A stretch of DNA of 54,063 bases from Streptococcus oralis (lineage in GTDB: Bacteria > Bacillota > Bacilli > Lactobacillales > Streptococcaceae), in NCBI RefSeq assembly GCF_001578935.1, contig NZ_KQ969521.1:862287-916349 (forward strand), read 5' to 3'. A model generated the notes under the pieces. That model was given only the letters and a program-made list of their open reading frames with translations, was not told where the DNA came from and did no database searches. This document shows, one piece after another, positions 28,201 through 37,457 of this stretch. The position numbers were made by a program, and so were the translations under genes. How positions within the stretch are numbered: position 1 is the stretch's first letter; each line of letters opens with the position of its first letter.

Positions 28201-29965
28201 TACGCATGAATGAATAAAGCAAGGACAAGCGTAGCTTGTTGTCAATTGCTAGTTGAGCGCCTTTAGTATCTTTGTTGTAGTCAGGATCGTTATCAGACCA
28301 AGCTTCCAAGATAGACAAATGCTTAATAGCTTCTTCTTCACTTTCTCCAACCTTGTAGCGAGACTTGAAGTAGTCAGATGCGATTTGGAGCAAGTCTGCG
28401 TTAACATTGTCCACCGCATCGACACGAACTCCGTCAAAATTAGCAGTCGGATCATTGGCTACGATGCTTCCAAAGTTCATCATAAAATGCAACCAGTTGA
28501 GTTGTTCGGCCTGAACAGCTGGATTAGAGTTGTCAAAGTCGTTAGCGAGCAAGAACTCATAACCACCGTTTGACTTGTCAATAAAGTACTTAGGTGTACC
28601 TGTTTGACTAGTAGGGGTACGGTTAAGCAAACGGAATTTAGAGTTAGCATGAGAGCTCTTCTCATTATTGGTATAAAGCAAAGCTCCACCCTGCAAGTGG
28701 TCCTTTTTAGTACCAGTTGTTTCAGACTCTGACTTGATATTCCAGTTTGGCTGGGTTTTGACAAAGGCACCCATCAGCGTTCTCAACCATTTGGTATCGC
28801 CTTCTTTACCAATTTTTTCCTCAATTTTGCGCTGAACCTGCTGAGAAGCTCCTGTCAGGAGAGCTTGTTCAACTTTGTTTTCAAAAGCACCTGCTCCCAG
28901 ACCTTGCTGGTTCATATAGTTGAGGTAATTAATTTGAGTACGTTTATCAGGCCACCAAGCCATCAAAAGGGGACGTAAGTCTGTTTCTGTCGAAGCCGTC
29001 CATGTTTTTCCATCTTTTAAGATGAACTTTGGACGATACCAGCTATCTGCTGTCAAATAACCGTCTACAGTTTCAATATCCTTGTCAGTCGTACCATAGA
29101 AAGCATTCTTTTGGGAGAATTCATTATTGAGACTGCTGGTTCCTTGTTGGAACTGATATTCGTTTGAATCAACTAAGGCACCAGTTTCTGCATCAAAATA
29201 AAGTATTCTCCCATTAAGTTCAACTGCAAAATTCTTTTTAACTGTACCATCGTCCTGAACATAGTAATTTTTACCATCAATGGTCTTGATGTGAGATAGG
29301 ACATTATCATCGTGGTCAGCATTTACAGGTGCAGGTTGAGCCTGATCTGCCACCATTCTTTCAGCTATTGCTTCCTGTTTTTGAGCAGGTTCGGGCAAGC
29401 GATCTTTCTTTGCAATATTTGAATTTTCAACAATCTTATCTGCAACAGCCGTTTTTTCTTGTTTGCTGTCATCTTGCTCTTGGGCAGTTGTTGGCCTTGC
29501 TTGTTTATTCTGCTCTGCTACTTCTGTTTTAGGGTTTTCTGTGATTGCATTAGCAGCTTTAACTTCTTCAGCAACAGCAACCTTTTCTGTAGATGCTTCT
29601 TTCGTATCTGCTGGTTTAGCAGGCTCTTGAGCATTGGTTTGAACTGTTGCTTCCGTATTTTCTGCTGGTTTAGCAGGTTTTTCACTAGCAGCAACATCGC
29701 CTGTCATCTTGTCTGCAGGGGTTGCTTTTTCTGCTTCTTTCTCAGAAGCTACGTTAGCTTGGGCTGGAGTTTGCTGACCCGGACCACTAGTCTGAGCTGT
29801 AGCAGGTTCTTGAACTACAACCTGCTTTACATCATCCGCATGGACAACGCCTGGTTCTAGACCAAGTACCTTTGGTGCTACAATAAGTGCCAAGGTAGTC
29901 AAAGCAATGGCTACCCAGTTTTTCTTAACTTTATGCATCTTATAATGAATCTTTTTCTCCATCAT
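25238..29965 (-). CDS. gtfR: GH70 glucosyltransferase (glucansucrase), GtfR-like
   Basis: The 1575-residue enzyme has an export signal ([19 protein letters not shown], cleavage near VHADDV at about 44), a Glu/Ala/Lys-rich variable region to about 215, the GH70 core to about 1150, and a C-terminal glucan-binding domain of [20 protein letters not shown] repeats. Catalytic residues: Asp516 ([10 protein letters not shown]), Glu554 (LSILEAWSD) and Asp627 ([10 protein letters not shown]). The SEVQTVI segment after Asp627 is what I recall from alpha-1,6-glucan-forming enzymes, so a largely water-soluble dextran-like product is inferred. It splits sucrose outside the cell and builds biofilm glucan. 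GGAGG fits the second ATG (29962) best. Downstream of rgg. The length equals that I recall for S. oralis GtfR. Confidence 0.95.
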   Translation of the reverse strand: MMEKKIHYKMHKVKKNWVAIALTTLALIVAPKVLGLEPGVVHADDVKQVVVQEPATAQTSGPGQQTPAQANVASEKEAEKATPADKMTGDVAASEKPAKPAENTEATVQTNAQEPAKPADTKEASTEKVAVAEEVKAANAITENPKTEVAEQNKQARPTTAQEQDDSKQEKTAVADKIVENSNIAKKDRLPEPAQKQEAIAERMVADQAQPAPVNADHDDNVLSHIKTIDGKNYYVQDDGTVKKNFAVELNGRILYFDAETGALVDSNEYQFQQGTSSLNNEFSQKNAFYGTTDKDIETVDGYLTADSWYRPKFILKDGKTWTASTETDLRPLLMAWWPDKRTQINYLNYMNQQGLGAGAFENKVEQALLTGASQQVQRKIEEKIGKEGDTKWLRTLMGAFVKTQPNWNIKSESETTGTKKDHLQGGALLYTNNEKSSHANSKFRLLNRTPTSQTGTPKYFIDKSNGGYEFLLANDFDNSNPAVQAEQLNWLHFMMNFGSIVANDPTANFDGVRVDAVDNVNADLLQIASDYFKSRYKVGESEEEAIKHLSILEAWSDNDPDYNKDTKGAQLAIDNKLRLSLLYSFMRNLSIRSGVEPTITNSLNDRSSEKKNGERMANYIFVRAHDSEVQTVIADIIRENINPNTDGLTFTMDELKQAFKIYNEDMRKADKKYTQFNIPTAHALMLSNKDSITRVYYGDLYTDDGQYMEKKSPYHDAIDALLRARIKYVAGGQDMKVTYMGVPREADKWSYNGILTSVRYGTGANEATDEGTAETRTQGMAVIASNNPNLKLNVWDKLQVNMGAAHKNQYYRPVLLTTKDGISRYLTDEEVPQSLWKKTDANGILTFDMNDIAGYSNVQVSGYLAVWVPVGAKADQDARTTASKKKNASGQVYESSAALDSQLIYEGFSNFQDFATRDDQYTNKVIAKNVNLFKEWGVTSFELPPQYVSSQDGTFLDSIIQNGYAFEDRYDMAMSKNNKYGSLKDLLNALRALHSVNIQAIADWVPDQIYNLPGKEVVTATRVNNYGTYREGAEIKEKLYVANSKTNGTDFQGKYGGAYLDELKAKYPEIFERVQISNGQKMTTDEKITKWSAKYFNGTNILGRGAYYVLKDWASNDYLTNKNGEIVLPKQLVNKNAYTGFVSDANGTKFYSTSGYQAKNSFIQDENGNWYYFDKRGYLVTGAHEIDGKHIYFLKNGIQLRDSIREDENGNQYYYDQTGAQVLNRYYTTDGQNWRYFDAKGVMARGLVKIGDGQQYFDQNGYQVKGKIVSAKDGKLRYFDKDSGNAGTNRFAQGDNPNDWYYFGADGVAVTGLQKIGKQTLYFDQDGKQVKGKVVTLADKTIRYFDANSGEMAVGKFAEGAKSEWYYFDQTGKAVTGLQKIGKQTLYFDQDGKQVKGKVVTLADKTIRYFDANSGEMAVGKFAEGAKSEWYYFDQTGKVVTGLQKIGKQTLYFDQDGKQVKGKIVTLSDKSIRYFDANSGEMAINKFVEGSQNEWYYFDQAGKAVTGLQQVGQQTLYFTQDGKQVKGKVVDVNGVSRYFDVNSGDMARSKWIQLEDGSWMYFDRDGRGQNFGRN
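25391..25975 (-). repeat. Three 195-bp tandem repeats in the gtf glucan-binding domain
   Basis: Three consecutive units of exactly 195 bp (25975-25781, 25780-25586, 25585-25391) each encode 65 residues starting VKGK and ending FDQDGKQ or FTQDGKQ. The first two are almost identical in DNA and protein; the third has diverged. More degenerate units lie on both sides. Recent duplication or gene conversion is implied. Confidence 0.92.
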
Positions 29966-30020
29966 AAAACCTCCTTCTGAATTTAGTATAAAGTTATGCC
30001 CTTATTCTAGTATATTTTTC

Positions 30021-30034
30021 AAAATGATCATTTT
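30021..30034. promoter_or_regulatory. Palindrome in the rgg-gtf intergenic region
   Basis: AAAATGATCATTTT is a perfect 14-bp palindrome about 57 bp before the gtf ribosome site and downstream of the rgg stop. It is a candidate Rgg operator, or part of the rgg 3' end. The 86-bp intergenic region has no consensus promoter, as expected for an activator-dependent gene. Confidence 0.45.
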
Positions 30035-30051
30035 TTGTTGCACATCTACAA

Positions 30052-30915
30052 CTATGAAAGGCAAATTCTTTCAAACTGTTCTTTAAGCTTTTGGGCAACA
30101 CCAAAGGAATCTAAAAATTCAAAAAATGATAGACATTGCTCGATATCATTTAAAGCATTGGTATTCCCGACCTTGTAGGCATACAGAGCCCTATGATACT
30201 TAATCAGCGTTCGATCATATAGATCTGTTTCAGGAATTTTAGAGTGATCGAGATAATTGAGAAACCTCATAGCAACTAGCAGATGGTTTCCTTCTATACA
30301 GACGCTAATGACATTAAGTAGCATCTTGATAATACGGCGGCGATTTTCAGGTAGGTTGTTATAAAACTGGGTACGATTGATCATCTCACTAGCAAAGGTT
30401 TCCAGCGTTTCCAAGGTCATCAAATCAACACTGTTTGTAAAGAGCCAGAGTTCATAACGCCCCCACTCCTCAACAGAAAAGAGATGATCCGTCAGAAATT
30501 CTATATCCTTCTTGCTAATCTGAAAATCTGGGCAACAGGAAGACAGAAGAGCTCTGACAATGATCGTATTGAGTTTATAGTTTTTCTTCTCAGGAAACTG
30601 TTCGGTCAAAGCTTCTGAGCTAGACAAAATATTCTGGAGCTTGACAACATTGTTTTCCTGATATGCATCAGCTACTTTTTTTGAGAACAGCACATCATCT
30701 GAATCAATGTAATTATGGTAAACATACTGAAACTCCTCTAGGGAAACGGCCATATTTTTTAAACAGCAATAAAAAGAATCAAGTGTGATCCCATTGACTC
30801 CCCGTTCAAAACGAGATAGCTGAGCCACGGAAATATCACCAGCAGCTACCTCTTTCAGGGACATTTTTTTTGATTCTCTAATGACTTTGAATATTTTTCC
30901 AAATGCTTTCAACAT
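30052..30915 (-). CDS. rgg: Rgg-family transcriptional regulator of gtf
   Basis: A 287-residue protein beginning MLKAFGKIFKVIRESKKMSL, with an N-terminal XRE-type helix-turn-helix (SLKEVAAGDISVAQLSRFERG, residues 18-38) and an all-helical Rgg/GadR/MutR C-terminal domain that in relatives binds peptides. The ATG at 30915 is preceded by GGGGGAG; an extension to 30984 is unsupported. It is directly upstream of gtf, as in rgg-gtf loci of oral streptococci where Rgg activates gtf. No short hydrophobic peptide gene was seen beside it, so peptide control is open. Confidence 0.93.
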   Translation of the reverse strand: MLKAFGKIFKVIRESKKMSLKEVAAGDISVAQLSRFERGVNGITLDSFYCCLKNMAVSLEEFQYVYHNYIDSDDVLFSKKVADAYQENNVVKLQNILSSSEALTEQFPEKKNYKLNTIIVRALLSSCCPDFQISKKDIEFLTDHLFSVEEWGRYELWLFTNSVDLMTLETLETFASEMINRTQFYNNLPENRRRIIKMLLNVISVCIEGNHLLVAMRFLNYLDHSKIPETDLYDRTLIKYHRALYAYKVGNTNALNDIEQCLSFFEFLDSFGVAQKLKEQFERICLS

Positions 30916-31263
30916 ATCACTCCCCCCAGTTTCGTATATGCAAAAAATTCTTACTAATTTTAATATACTAGTAACACGTTTCAATTATATTACAGAGAAA
31001 GTACTTTATATTTCAAATTAATACAAGCAGATTAATTCGCATGATAAAGCATTTTAATATAGCATTTATTGAATATTCTATCTTTTTCAAGAATCTATTG
31101 ATTTCAGTAACAATCTGAAGTATTCTATCTAACAACTTGAAAACACTAACATTTCTAGAGATAGAGTTCCTTCTTATGTTAAACGAATCTTGGTTGATTT
31201 ATAAAAGATTGATATAAAAGCGCAGGACAATCATATGAAATATTTTTTAGAGATGGAGTAAAT
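30916..31263. other. AT-rich spacer upstream of rgg, no gene seen
   Basis: About 350 bp of AT-rich DNA between the DJ-1 gene terminator and rgg. The rgg promoter must lie here; TTGAAA occurs on the minus strand at 30984-30979 but no well-spaced -10 was assigned. No convincing ORF, small peptide gene or repeat was found. It is the second boundary of the gtf-rgg island. Confidence 0.5.
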
Positions 31264-31289
31264 AAAAAAACGAGAGCCGAACTCTCGTC
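31264..31289 (-). terminator. Terminator of the rodA/DJ-1 operon
   Basis: ACGAGAG-ttcgg-CTCTCGT followed by TTTTTTT on the minus strand; directly after the DJ-1 gene stop. Confidence 0.95.
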
Positions 31290-31844
31290 TTACTGTTGAT
31301 TTCCAAAGACATCTCGATAGAGCATGCCGTCTCGTAAACTTTCAGCATCTCCTCCTAATTGCTCTACGAGCTTATAGGCAAAGGCAAGTGCGGTTGACGG
31401 TCCTCGGCTTGTTGTTAGATTGCCATCTACAACCACTGTTTGCTTTTGATAAATTCCGTCAGTAATTTGCTCCTGAACTCCGTCATAACAAGTAAAGTGC
31501 TTGCCTTTCAGGACACCTGCTTGATGAAGAGCGATTGGGGCTGCACAGATGGCAGCAATTTTCTTTCCTGCTTGATCAAAGGCTTTAATCTGTGAAATGA
31601 GCGCTTGATTATCTCGTAGGTGAGCTGAGCCTGGCATGCCACCTGGAAGAACTACTAAGTCATAGTCGGACAAATCACCATCAAAGATACGGTCGGCTTT
31701 TACCTGAATGTCATGTGACCCTGTCACCTGCTCTTCAAATCCTACCATATCACAAGAAATGTTTGCTCGACGCAAGACATCGACTACTGTCAAGGCTTCA
31801 ATTTCTTCAAAACCTTGGGCTAAAATAACTGCTACTTTTGCCAT
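31290..31844 (-). CDS. DJ-1/PfpI family protein
   Basis: The 184-residue protein starts MAKVAVILAQGFEEIEALTVVDVLRRA and has the nucleophile elbow AAICAAPIALHQAG (Cys near residue 100) with the partner Glu near residue 17, typical of the DJ-1/ThiJ/YajL branch. Such proteins are deglycase- or chaperone-like and respond to oxidative or carbonyl stress; exact activity is debated. It starts 10 bp after rodA stops and shares its transcript. Confidence 0.9.
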   Translation of the reverse strand: MAKVAVILAQGFEEIEALTVVDVLRRANISCDMVGFEEQVTGSHDIQVKADRIFDGDLSDYDLVVLPGGMPGSAHLRDNQALISQIKAFDQAGKKIAAICAAPIALHQAGVLKGKHFTCYDGVQEQITDGIYQKQTVVVDGNLTTSRGPSTALAFAYKLVEQLGGDAESLRDGMLYRDVFGNQQ

Positions 31845-31854
31845 GGTGGCCTCC

Positions 31855-33078
31855 TTATTTGATTTGTTTTAGGACGACTTTCTTTCGTTTGAATGGAACT
31901 TTTCCACTTTTCTCTTCTGCTAGATTTGTCTGGTAACTCATAGATAAGAGGAGACCAACACCAATGAGGTTACTTATAATCGCAGAGCCCCCTTGAGAAA
32001 TGAAAGGCAGAGGAATCCCTGTCAAAGGAAGTAAGCCTGTCACGGCACCGATATTTTCAAAGATATGGAAGAGCAACATCATGATAAAACCAGTCGAAAT
32101 ATAGGTGTAAAACTGGTTGTTTGACTTAAGTGTAATCTTCAACATCCGGTAAATAAGAAGCAAGTACAGGGCAACAACAAAGACTGAACCAATAAAGCCA
32201 AAATCTTCAGCGATTACGGTGAAAATCATATCACTTTCGCGTACTGGAATGAGGAGATTGGACACATTGAAACCTTGTCCAAACAAGCCACCACTTCCAA
32301 TCGCAATTTGTCCCTGCGCCTGTTGATATGTCGTTGTTTGCGCAAAGTCAAAGGGATTGAGCCAAGCCAAGATGCGGTTGATCTGGTAAGTTGGCATCCC
32401 AATCTGATGCAAGAAGGCACGTCCATCCTTGCTTATAAAGATGGCCATAAAGCCTGCAACTGCAGTCACTCCTGTCGCAAAAACAGGAATGATAATCTTC
32501 CACGAAACACCTGAAAGGAGGACCATACCGGAAAAAATAGCTACAAAGACCAAGGCCGTCCCCAAGTCACTTTGTAGGGCTAAGAGGATCAAGACTGGTA
32601 TGGTAAAGGCAATCATCCAACCAATCAGTAGGAAATCCAAGGGAATAGTCCGTCGCCATTCCTTGTGTTTTTGAGTGAATCTTACAATGGCTCGAGCCAA
32701 CATCAAGATATAGGAAATCTTCATGAACTCCGATGGCTGGAAAAGTGTCGTTCCACCAATCGATACCCAGTTCTTAGCACCTGTTGACGCTACAAGATTT
32801 GGATTGTAGAAAACAAGGGGGAGGACCATCAAAGCTAGCCCTAGACCATAAAGATAGGGAGTCACCTTCCATAAAAACTCGGTATTAAAGAACATGACCA
32901 CAAATCCAATGACAAGCCCCAAGGAAATCCAAGCGATTTGCTGACCTAGAATTGGTAATACATTATTTGGATAGTCATGACTAACTGCTATATAAATGGC
33001 CACTACTCCAATCACCAGTAAACAAAACACTGGTAGGAGGAGGCTATAATCGACTCGAGAGTCGAAGGAACGTTTCAT
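31855..33078 (-). CDS. rodA: Rod shape-determining peptidoglycan polymerase RodA
   Basis: The 407-residue SEDS protein has about ten membrane helices. Conserved segments include FQPSEFMKISYILMLA near residue 117, LQSDLGTALVF (the catalytic-site Asp of SEDS polymerases) near residue 170, GSGGLFGQGF and FIGSVFVVALY, and LTGIPLPFISQGGSAIISNLIGVGLLLS at the C-terminus. RodA polymerises lipid II with a class-B PBP for peripheral wall growth in ovococci. RodA is preferred over FtsW because of the short termini and MKRSFDSRVDYSLLLPVF start. It follows dinG by 5 bp. Confidence 0.9.
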   Translation of the reverse strand: MKRSFDSRVDYSLLLPVFCLLVIGVVAIYIAVSHDYPNNVLPILGQQIAWISLGLVIGFVVMFFNTEFLWKVTPYLYGLGLALMVLPLVFYNPNLVASTGAKNWVSIGGTTLFQPSEFMKISYILMLARAIVRFTQKHKEWRRTIPLDFLLIGWMIAFTIPVLILLALQSDLGTALVFVAIFSGMVLLSGVSWKIIIPVFATGVTAVAGFMAIFISKDGRAFLHQIGMPTYQINRILAWLNPFDFAQTTTYQQAQGQIAIGSGGLFGQGFNVSNLLIPVRESDMIFTVIAEDFGFIGSVFVVALYLLLIYRMLKITLKSNNQFYTYISTGFIMMLLFHIFENIGAVTGLLPLTGIPLPFISQGGSAIISNLIGVGLLLSMSYQTNLAEEKSGKVPFKRKKVVLKQIK

Positions 33079-33083
33079 ATTTT

Positions 33084-35576
33084 TTACCTTTTCTCTTTCT
33101 TGGATTTTTCTTTCATTCTATTGCGACGAGATTGGAGAAAATCAGCTACAGCAGGCTCTAGCTGTTCTCTAGAAAGAACCTGAACCGCCCTTTCTTTTGA
33201 CAAGGCCTGAGCGATTTGTTTGCCGTAACGCTTGCTGACGACACGGCTGTCTAAGATTAGAGCAATCGAACCTTGGTCAGATCGTCTAACAGTACGGCCC
33301 AGGGCTTGTTTTAGCCGAATGATCGCCATCGGCAACTGATAATCATAGAAAGGATTTTTCCCTTCTTGGCGCAGTTCTTGGTTTAATTTTTTAGTTAAAG
33401 GTTCTTGGGGATTTTGGAAAGGCAATCTCGGAATCACTTGAATCACGCAAGGATGTGTTGAAAAATCAACCCCTTCCCAGAAACTACCTGTTCCAAGCAA
33501 GATCTGGCGTTCACCTTTTTCAAAACGTTTTTTCAGTTGGCTTGGTTCCCCATTTTTATACTGAGCTAGATGCGATTGGTCGAGCAGGTCCGAAACTGCC
33601 AGTAACATTTCTTTTGAGGTAAACAAGACCAGTATAGGTTCTTGAAAGGCTTGTAAGCTTCGGATAACAGAAGCCACTTCACTAGCATAGTCAAAAGGTG
33701 AAACTTCTGTCACAAGAGGAAAATCATCGACTAGAAAGACTTCTTGTTGCCCCTGCTTTGCTACATCAAGCTTAACAAGCGGAGCATCTGGAAATCCCAA
33801 TAAATCTGCTAGGGAAACCCGATTGCTGATTTCAAGAGTGGCAGATACTCCTAGGAGCCTACAGTCTTCTGGCAATAAATCTGCTAGTATAAAGCGTCCT
33901 TTTTTGCTTGAACAAATCAAGACGTCCTTGCTAGACTTCTCAGTTGCAGCAAGCCAAAATTCACGGTCCGAGGTGAAAAAGTTTGCAATCTCTCTATACT
34001 CTGGGAGAGCTAACTCCGAGAAATGCTGGCGCAACTGTTCAAGAGAATCCAACCACTTTCCATTCTTAAGACCTGATTGATACTGCTCCATCAAGTAACG
34101 ACATTCAAAACCTATACTCTCAAGCAAGCGTTTCTGAACCAAATCTTCCTCTGACTCTAAGGACTTTTCAATTTGAGTTACAAGTTCCTCAAGGCGGTAA
34201 GCCTGCTGGGCTAGATTTTCAAGGGCTAGCAGCATTTTTTGAGCTTCATCCAAAATTACCAAACGGTTATCAACAAACTCTGGATTGTCTTCCAAACGAG
34301 TGACCAGATAGGCATGATTGGTCAGAAGAACACGACTGGTCTTGGCCTTTTCCTGCCCTCGTTTCCAAAAATCCTCCATAGCAAATAAACTTTTCTTTGA
34401 AAGCTTGCCATCGTGGACTAGTTCTGGTAGAAAATGCTGGTAGCGATAAAGTTGCCCGATTTCGTCCAAATCACCTGTCTCTGTCTCTGTTAGCCAGATA
34501 AGTAACTGCATTTTAAAGCGAGTAAATAGACGATTGGACTCCGGTCGATGGAGGACTTGGTGAAAAGCATCCAATTTCAAGTAATTTTGAGGCCCCTTGA
34601 GACTATGAATTTCCAGATGGAAGACCTCTTTTAAACGCTGACCTTCTTCTTGCATGATTTGATTTTGAAGAATTTTGGTCGGAACGCTCACTAGGATACC
34701 TGCTTGACTCTCCAAGTTCAAAGCTGGGAGGAGATAACCATAAGTCTTGCCCAGTCCCGTTTGGGCTTGGATAAAGGATGTCTGGTGTTCTTCCAATAAT
34801 TGCTCAATCTTCTCCGCAAATTCCAACTGTTGCGGTCGCTCCTCCAGCCCCAATAAAGAAATATTTTTAGCAAAGTCTTTGGATAACTTTCGTGGGACTA
34901 AGCCTTTGCTTTCCTTTCTGAGAAAAAGCCCATGAAGTTCCATCAAGTCTGGCGAAGACAAGAGAGATTGTTGCTGATAGACCTCCTCAATCACCAGATA
35001 ACTTTCATAGAGAAGGTTGTCTGCAAGGTCTAACAAGCTTTCTAAAAGCCCTTTAGGTAGTTCAAAAAGTTTTTGACGCATGTAAAGCAAGAGTTCAGCT
35101 GTTGCCTGAGCATCTGATAGGGCAGTATGGGCATGTTCCAGCTCAATGCCCAGCTCTTGACAAAGGATACCTAAGTTATACTTTTCAAACTGAGGATACA
35201 GAATCTGGGCAAGCTCAACTGTATCCACCCGCGGTGTACGCAATTCATATCCTTCAAAAAAGAGGAATTCTGCAAGAAGGTTAGCATCAAACTGTACATT
35301 GTGCGCAACAAAAATACCGTCCTTAACCAATTCAAAAATTTTTCCGGCCACCTGAGAAAATTCTGGTGCCGCAGCCAAACGCTGATCGGTCAGACCCGTT
35401 AATTCTTTGATATGAGAATCCAAGGGTTCGTGGGGATTGACATCGGTCGCATACTGATCGATGATGTCACCATTCTCAATCACCACAATGCCTACTTGAA
35501 TAATTTTTGCCTTGCTTCCGGTGCTGGTCGCCTCTAAATCAACGACTACATACCGATCATTTCTCGCATTCATCAT
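33084..35576 (-). CDS. dinG: DinG-type helicase with N-terminal DnaQ-like exonuclease domain
   Basis: The 830-residue protein joins a DEDDh exonuclease (VVVDLEATSTG near 12, FVAHNVQFDANLL near 95, ALEHAHTALSDAQAT region near 150) to an XPD/DinG superfamily-2 helicase (Walker A AQTGLGKTYGYLLPA near 267, Walker B VILDEAQKML near 442, GTGSFWEGVDF, QALGRTVRRSDQG). This fusion is usual in Gram-positive bacteria. The first exonuclease motif is DLEA, not DxET with Thr, but the acidic pair is kept. No cysteine cluster for an Fe-S site was noticed. Likely acts on DNA repair or R-loop intermediates. First gene of the dinG-rodA-DJ-1 operon. Confidence 0.92.
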   Translation of the reverse strand: MMNARNDRYVVVDLEATSTGSKAKIIQVGIVVIENGDIIDQYATDVNPHEPLDSHIKELTGLTDQRLAAAPEFSQVAGKIFELVKDGIFVAHNVQFDANLLAEFLFFEGYELRTPRVDTVELAQILYPQFEKYNLGILCQELGIELEHAHTALSDAQATAELLLYMRQKLFELPKGLLESLLDLADNLLYESYLVIEEVYQQQSLLSSPDLMELHGLFLRKESKGLVPRKLSKDFAKNISLLGLEERPQQLEFAEKIEQLLEEHQTSFIQAQTGLGKTYGYLLPALNLESQAGILVSVPTKILQNQIMQEEGQRLKEVFHLEIHSLKGPQNYLKLDAFHQVLHRPESNRLFTRFKMQLLIWLTETETGDLDEIGQLYRYQHFLPELVHDGKLSKKSLFAMEDFWKRGQEKAKTSRVLLTNHAYLVTRLEDNPEFVDNRLVILDEAQKMLLALENLAQQAYRLEELVTQIEKSLESEEDLVQKRLLESIGFECRYLMEQYQSGLKNGKWLDSLEQLRQHFSELALPEYREIANFFTSDREFWLAATEKSSKDVLICSSKKGRFILADLLPEDCRLLGVSATLEISNRVSLADLLGFPDAPLVKLDVAKQGQQEVFLVDDFPLVTEVSPFDYASEVASVIRSLQAFQEPILVLFTSKEMLLAVSDLLDQSHLAQYKNGEPSQLKKRFEKGERQILLGTGSFWEGVDFSTHPCVIQVIPRLPFQNPQEPLTKKLNQELRQEGKNPFYDYQLPMAIIRLKQALGRTVRRSDQGSIALILDSRVVSKRYGKQIAQALSKERAVQVLSREQLEPAVADFLQSRRNRMKEKSKKEKR

Positions 35577-35603
35577 TAAAAATTATATCAAAAAAAGCAT
35601 GAT

Positions 35604-35756
35604 TTGACACCCCTCAACTTTGATAACAATCTCACTTTCCTTGTGAGTTTGAGTAAAAACCCAGACCTTAAAAGTGAGAATTTCACGCAAGTTCAGCAGT
35701 TGATTCCTGGTTCTGAGGTATTTGAAAACCTTATTAACAAAGCTACATCAACATAA
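35604..35756 (+). pseudogene. Short open frame, possible gene remnant
   Basis: A 50-codon frame opposite to its neighbours reads through SLSKNPDLKSENF, QQLIPGSEVFENLIN and ends ATST then TAA. Its composition looks protein-like, but the possible TTG start has no ribosome site, and I do not recognise the family. It fills the dinG-nnrD gap and could be the 3' end of a lost gene or a chance frame. Confidence 0.35.
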
Positions 35757-35786
35757 AAAGACAACTAAGGTATTAGCTGCCTTTTT
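35755..35786 (-). terminator. Terminator overlapping the nnrD stop
   Basis: AAAGGCAGCTAA-tacc-TTAGTTGTCTTTTT on the minus strand. The stem contains the nnrD stop codon (35773-35775). Confidence 0.85.
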
Positions 35787-36624
35787 GAGATATTTTTTTC
35801 ATTGTTTTCGGAAGAGCTTTACTAATTTCGGTAGGCAAGACAAGGTAGTTTTCTTGAGCTAGTTCTTGCGCAATAGCTGAATGAAGGTGAGTTGCTGCCA
35901 CCACTCTCTGATAGAGACTGACTTGGTGAAACTGACCTGCAAAACCTGCAATCATCCCAGCCAGAGTATCTCCCATCCCACCAGTTGCTTGATAGGGACC
36001 TCCAACTTCTAACTGATAATATTCAGGCTGACCAGCTTTCCAGATACGAGTCGCTGGACCTTTCTCGACAAGAATCGTTCCTTGAGGAAAAGCTGAAAGA
36101 GCCCTAGCAGTCGTCTCTGTATTTTGATGGTCAAGAACTATACCAGACAGTCTTTCCCATTCCTTTTGGTGGGGAGTTAGGATGAGCTGACTGGAAGGAA
36201 ATGGTAACTGGCCGTTTGCTAAGATGCCCAAAGCACCGCCATCTGCAATCAAAATCTGGTCATTTTTGAGCCTATCTAATACCCGTTTTACGAGTTCTTC
36301 TCCAAATGCATCCTCTCGCAAACCCGGACCTAACAAGACAACTTCTGCCTTTACCAACTGTTCTTCTAACAATTGCTGGTCTTGAAGAGAGAAAGCCATG
36401 GCCTCAGGTAAATGGCTGTGCAGAGCCGGAATATTCTCCTTATCTGTACCAACAGTCACCAACCCTGCCCCACTTTTAACAGCTGCAATGGCTGACATAA
36501 TGATAGCTCCTCCATATGGATAGGTCCCTCCCAGCAAGAGCAGACGCCCGTAATCTCCCTTGTGGCTGTGACGAGGCCGTTCAATAATGACCTTTTCTAA
36601 TAAAGCTTGATCAATCACTTTCAT
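35773..36624 (-). CDS. nnrD: ADP-dependent NAD(P)H-hydrate dehydratase
   Basis: This 283-residue YjeF C-terminal/ribokinase-like enzyme repairs hydrated NADH or NADPH using ADP. Motifs: GDYGRLLLLGGTYPYGGA near 23, GLVTVGTDKENIPA, VVLLGPGLREDAFG near 95, LILTPHQKEWERL near 145 and GGMGDTLAGMIAGFAGQ near 214 with the catalytic Asp. The NnrE epimerase half found in fusion proteins is absent, so it is the stand-alone dehydratase form. The next genes on the strand are unrelated (HAD phosphatase and folD). Confidence 0.92.
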   Translation of the reverse strand: MKVIDQALLEKVIIERPRHSHKGDYGRLLLLGGTYPYGGAIIMSAIAAVKSGAGLVTVGTDKENIPALHSHLPEAMAFSLQDQQLLEEQLVKAEVVLLGPGLREDAFGEELVKRVLDRLKNDQILIADGGALGILANGQLPFPSSQLILTPHQKEWERLSGIVLDHQNTETTARALSAFPQGTILVEKGPATRIWKAGQPEYYQLEVGGPYQATGGMGDTLAGMIAGFAGQFHQVSLYQRVVAATHLHSAIAQELAQENYLVLPTEISKALPKTMKKISQKGS

Positions 36625-36676
36625 CGATTTTTCCCTCTCACTCCATTATACTACAAAAGGAGGGGCAAACCTCCTT

Positions 36677-37453
36677 CTATCTATTTCCCTTAAATTCCGC
36701 AAAGGTCTGTAAAATTTTAGCTGCCACTGCTGGATAAGGAGCTCCTTTTAGCTCTAACGTGTCATCTGCATATGGAGTAAGGCCAGCAAAATCTCCTATC
36801 TGGACTGAATAGAGAGACGTTTTAAATAGTTCAATATCGTTTTGGTCATTTCCAAAAGCGATGAAGTTCTCCCCACATAACTTTTCAACAGTTGTCGCCT
36901 TATGAGTATCCAAGGGATTAACATAAAGGCACTTTTCATGCGCATGATAGGAGAGATGAGCCTGCCCCAGCCTTTCTAGCTGACCAAGCAGATCATCAAG
37001 CAACTCCTCGTGGTCGCCCATATAAACGACTACCTTAATCGGAGTCCCTAAGTCATCGAGTTTCTGATGACGAGCCACCTTTAGGGGATCCACACTGGAA
37101 ATAAATGGAATCTTCTCCACAATCTGACCACTATAGTCAAAGCAATCATCTACAAAGAAAGGGAGATTATAAGTCTGGCAATAATCCACTAGCGCCTGAT
37201 AAACTTTAGCATCGAGATTCCTTTTAAAGATAGCCTTCCCCAGATGATAGGCTACGCCTCCATTCAACCCTATGACCAAGCGCTGACTGAGTTCGGAACC
37301 TAATAAACCCAAACAATCCCGATAAGAGCGAGCTGAAGCAAACACAACCTCATGCCCATAATCTTCAGCCCTTAAAAGAACCTGCTGAATCTCCTCATCT
37401 ATGGTCATGTAGTCAAAAGATAGCGTTCCATCCAGGTCAAATACGAATTTCAT
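36677..37453 (-). CDS. Cof-type HAD-IIB family hydrolase
   Basis: The 258-residue sugar-phosphatase-like protein has motif I FVFDLDGTLSFDYMTI (Asp nucleophile at residues 5-7), motif II VFASARSYRD, a C2-type cap, motif III with HKATTVEKLCGE (Lys) and motif IV IAFGNDQNDIELFKTS. Substrate likely a sugar or flavin phosphate but cannot be told. Its start lies 4 bp after folD's stop, so the two are cotranscribed, folD first. Confidence 0.9.
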   Translation of the reverse strand: MKFVFDLDGTLSFDYMTIDEEIQQVLLRAEDYGHEVVFASARSYRDCLGLLGSELSQRLVIGLNGGVAYHLGKAIFKRNLDAKVYQALVDYCQTYNLPFFVDDCFDYSGQIVEKIPFISSVDPLKVARHQKLDDLGTPIKVVVYMGDHEELLDDLLGQLERLGQAHLSYHAHEKCLYVNPLDTHKATTVEKLCGENFIAFGNDQNDIELFKTSLYSVQIGDFAGLTPYADDTLELKGAPYPAVAAKILQTFAEFKGNR

Positions 37454-37457
37454 CTTC

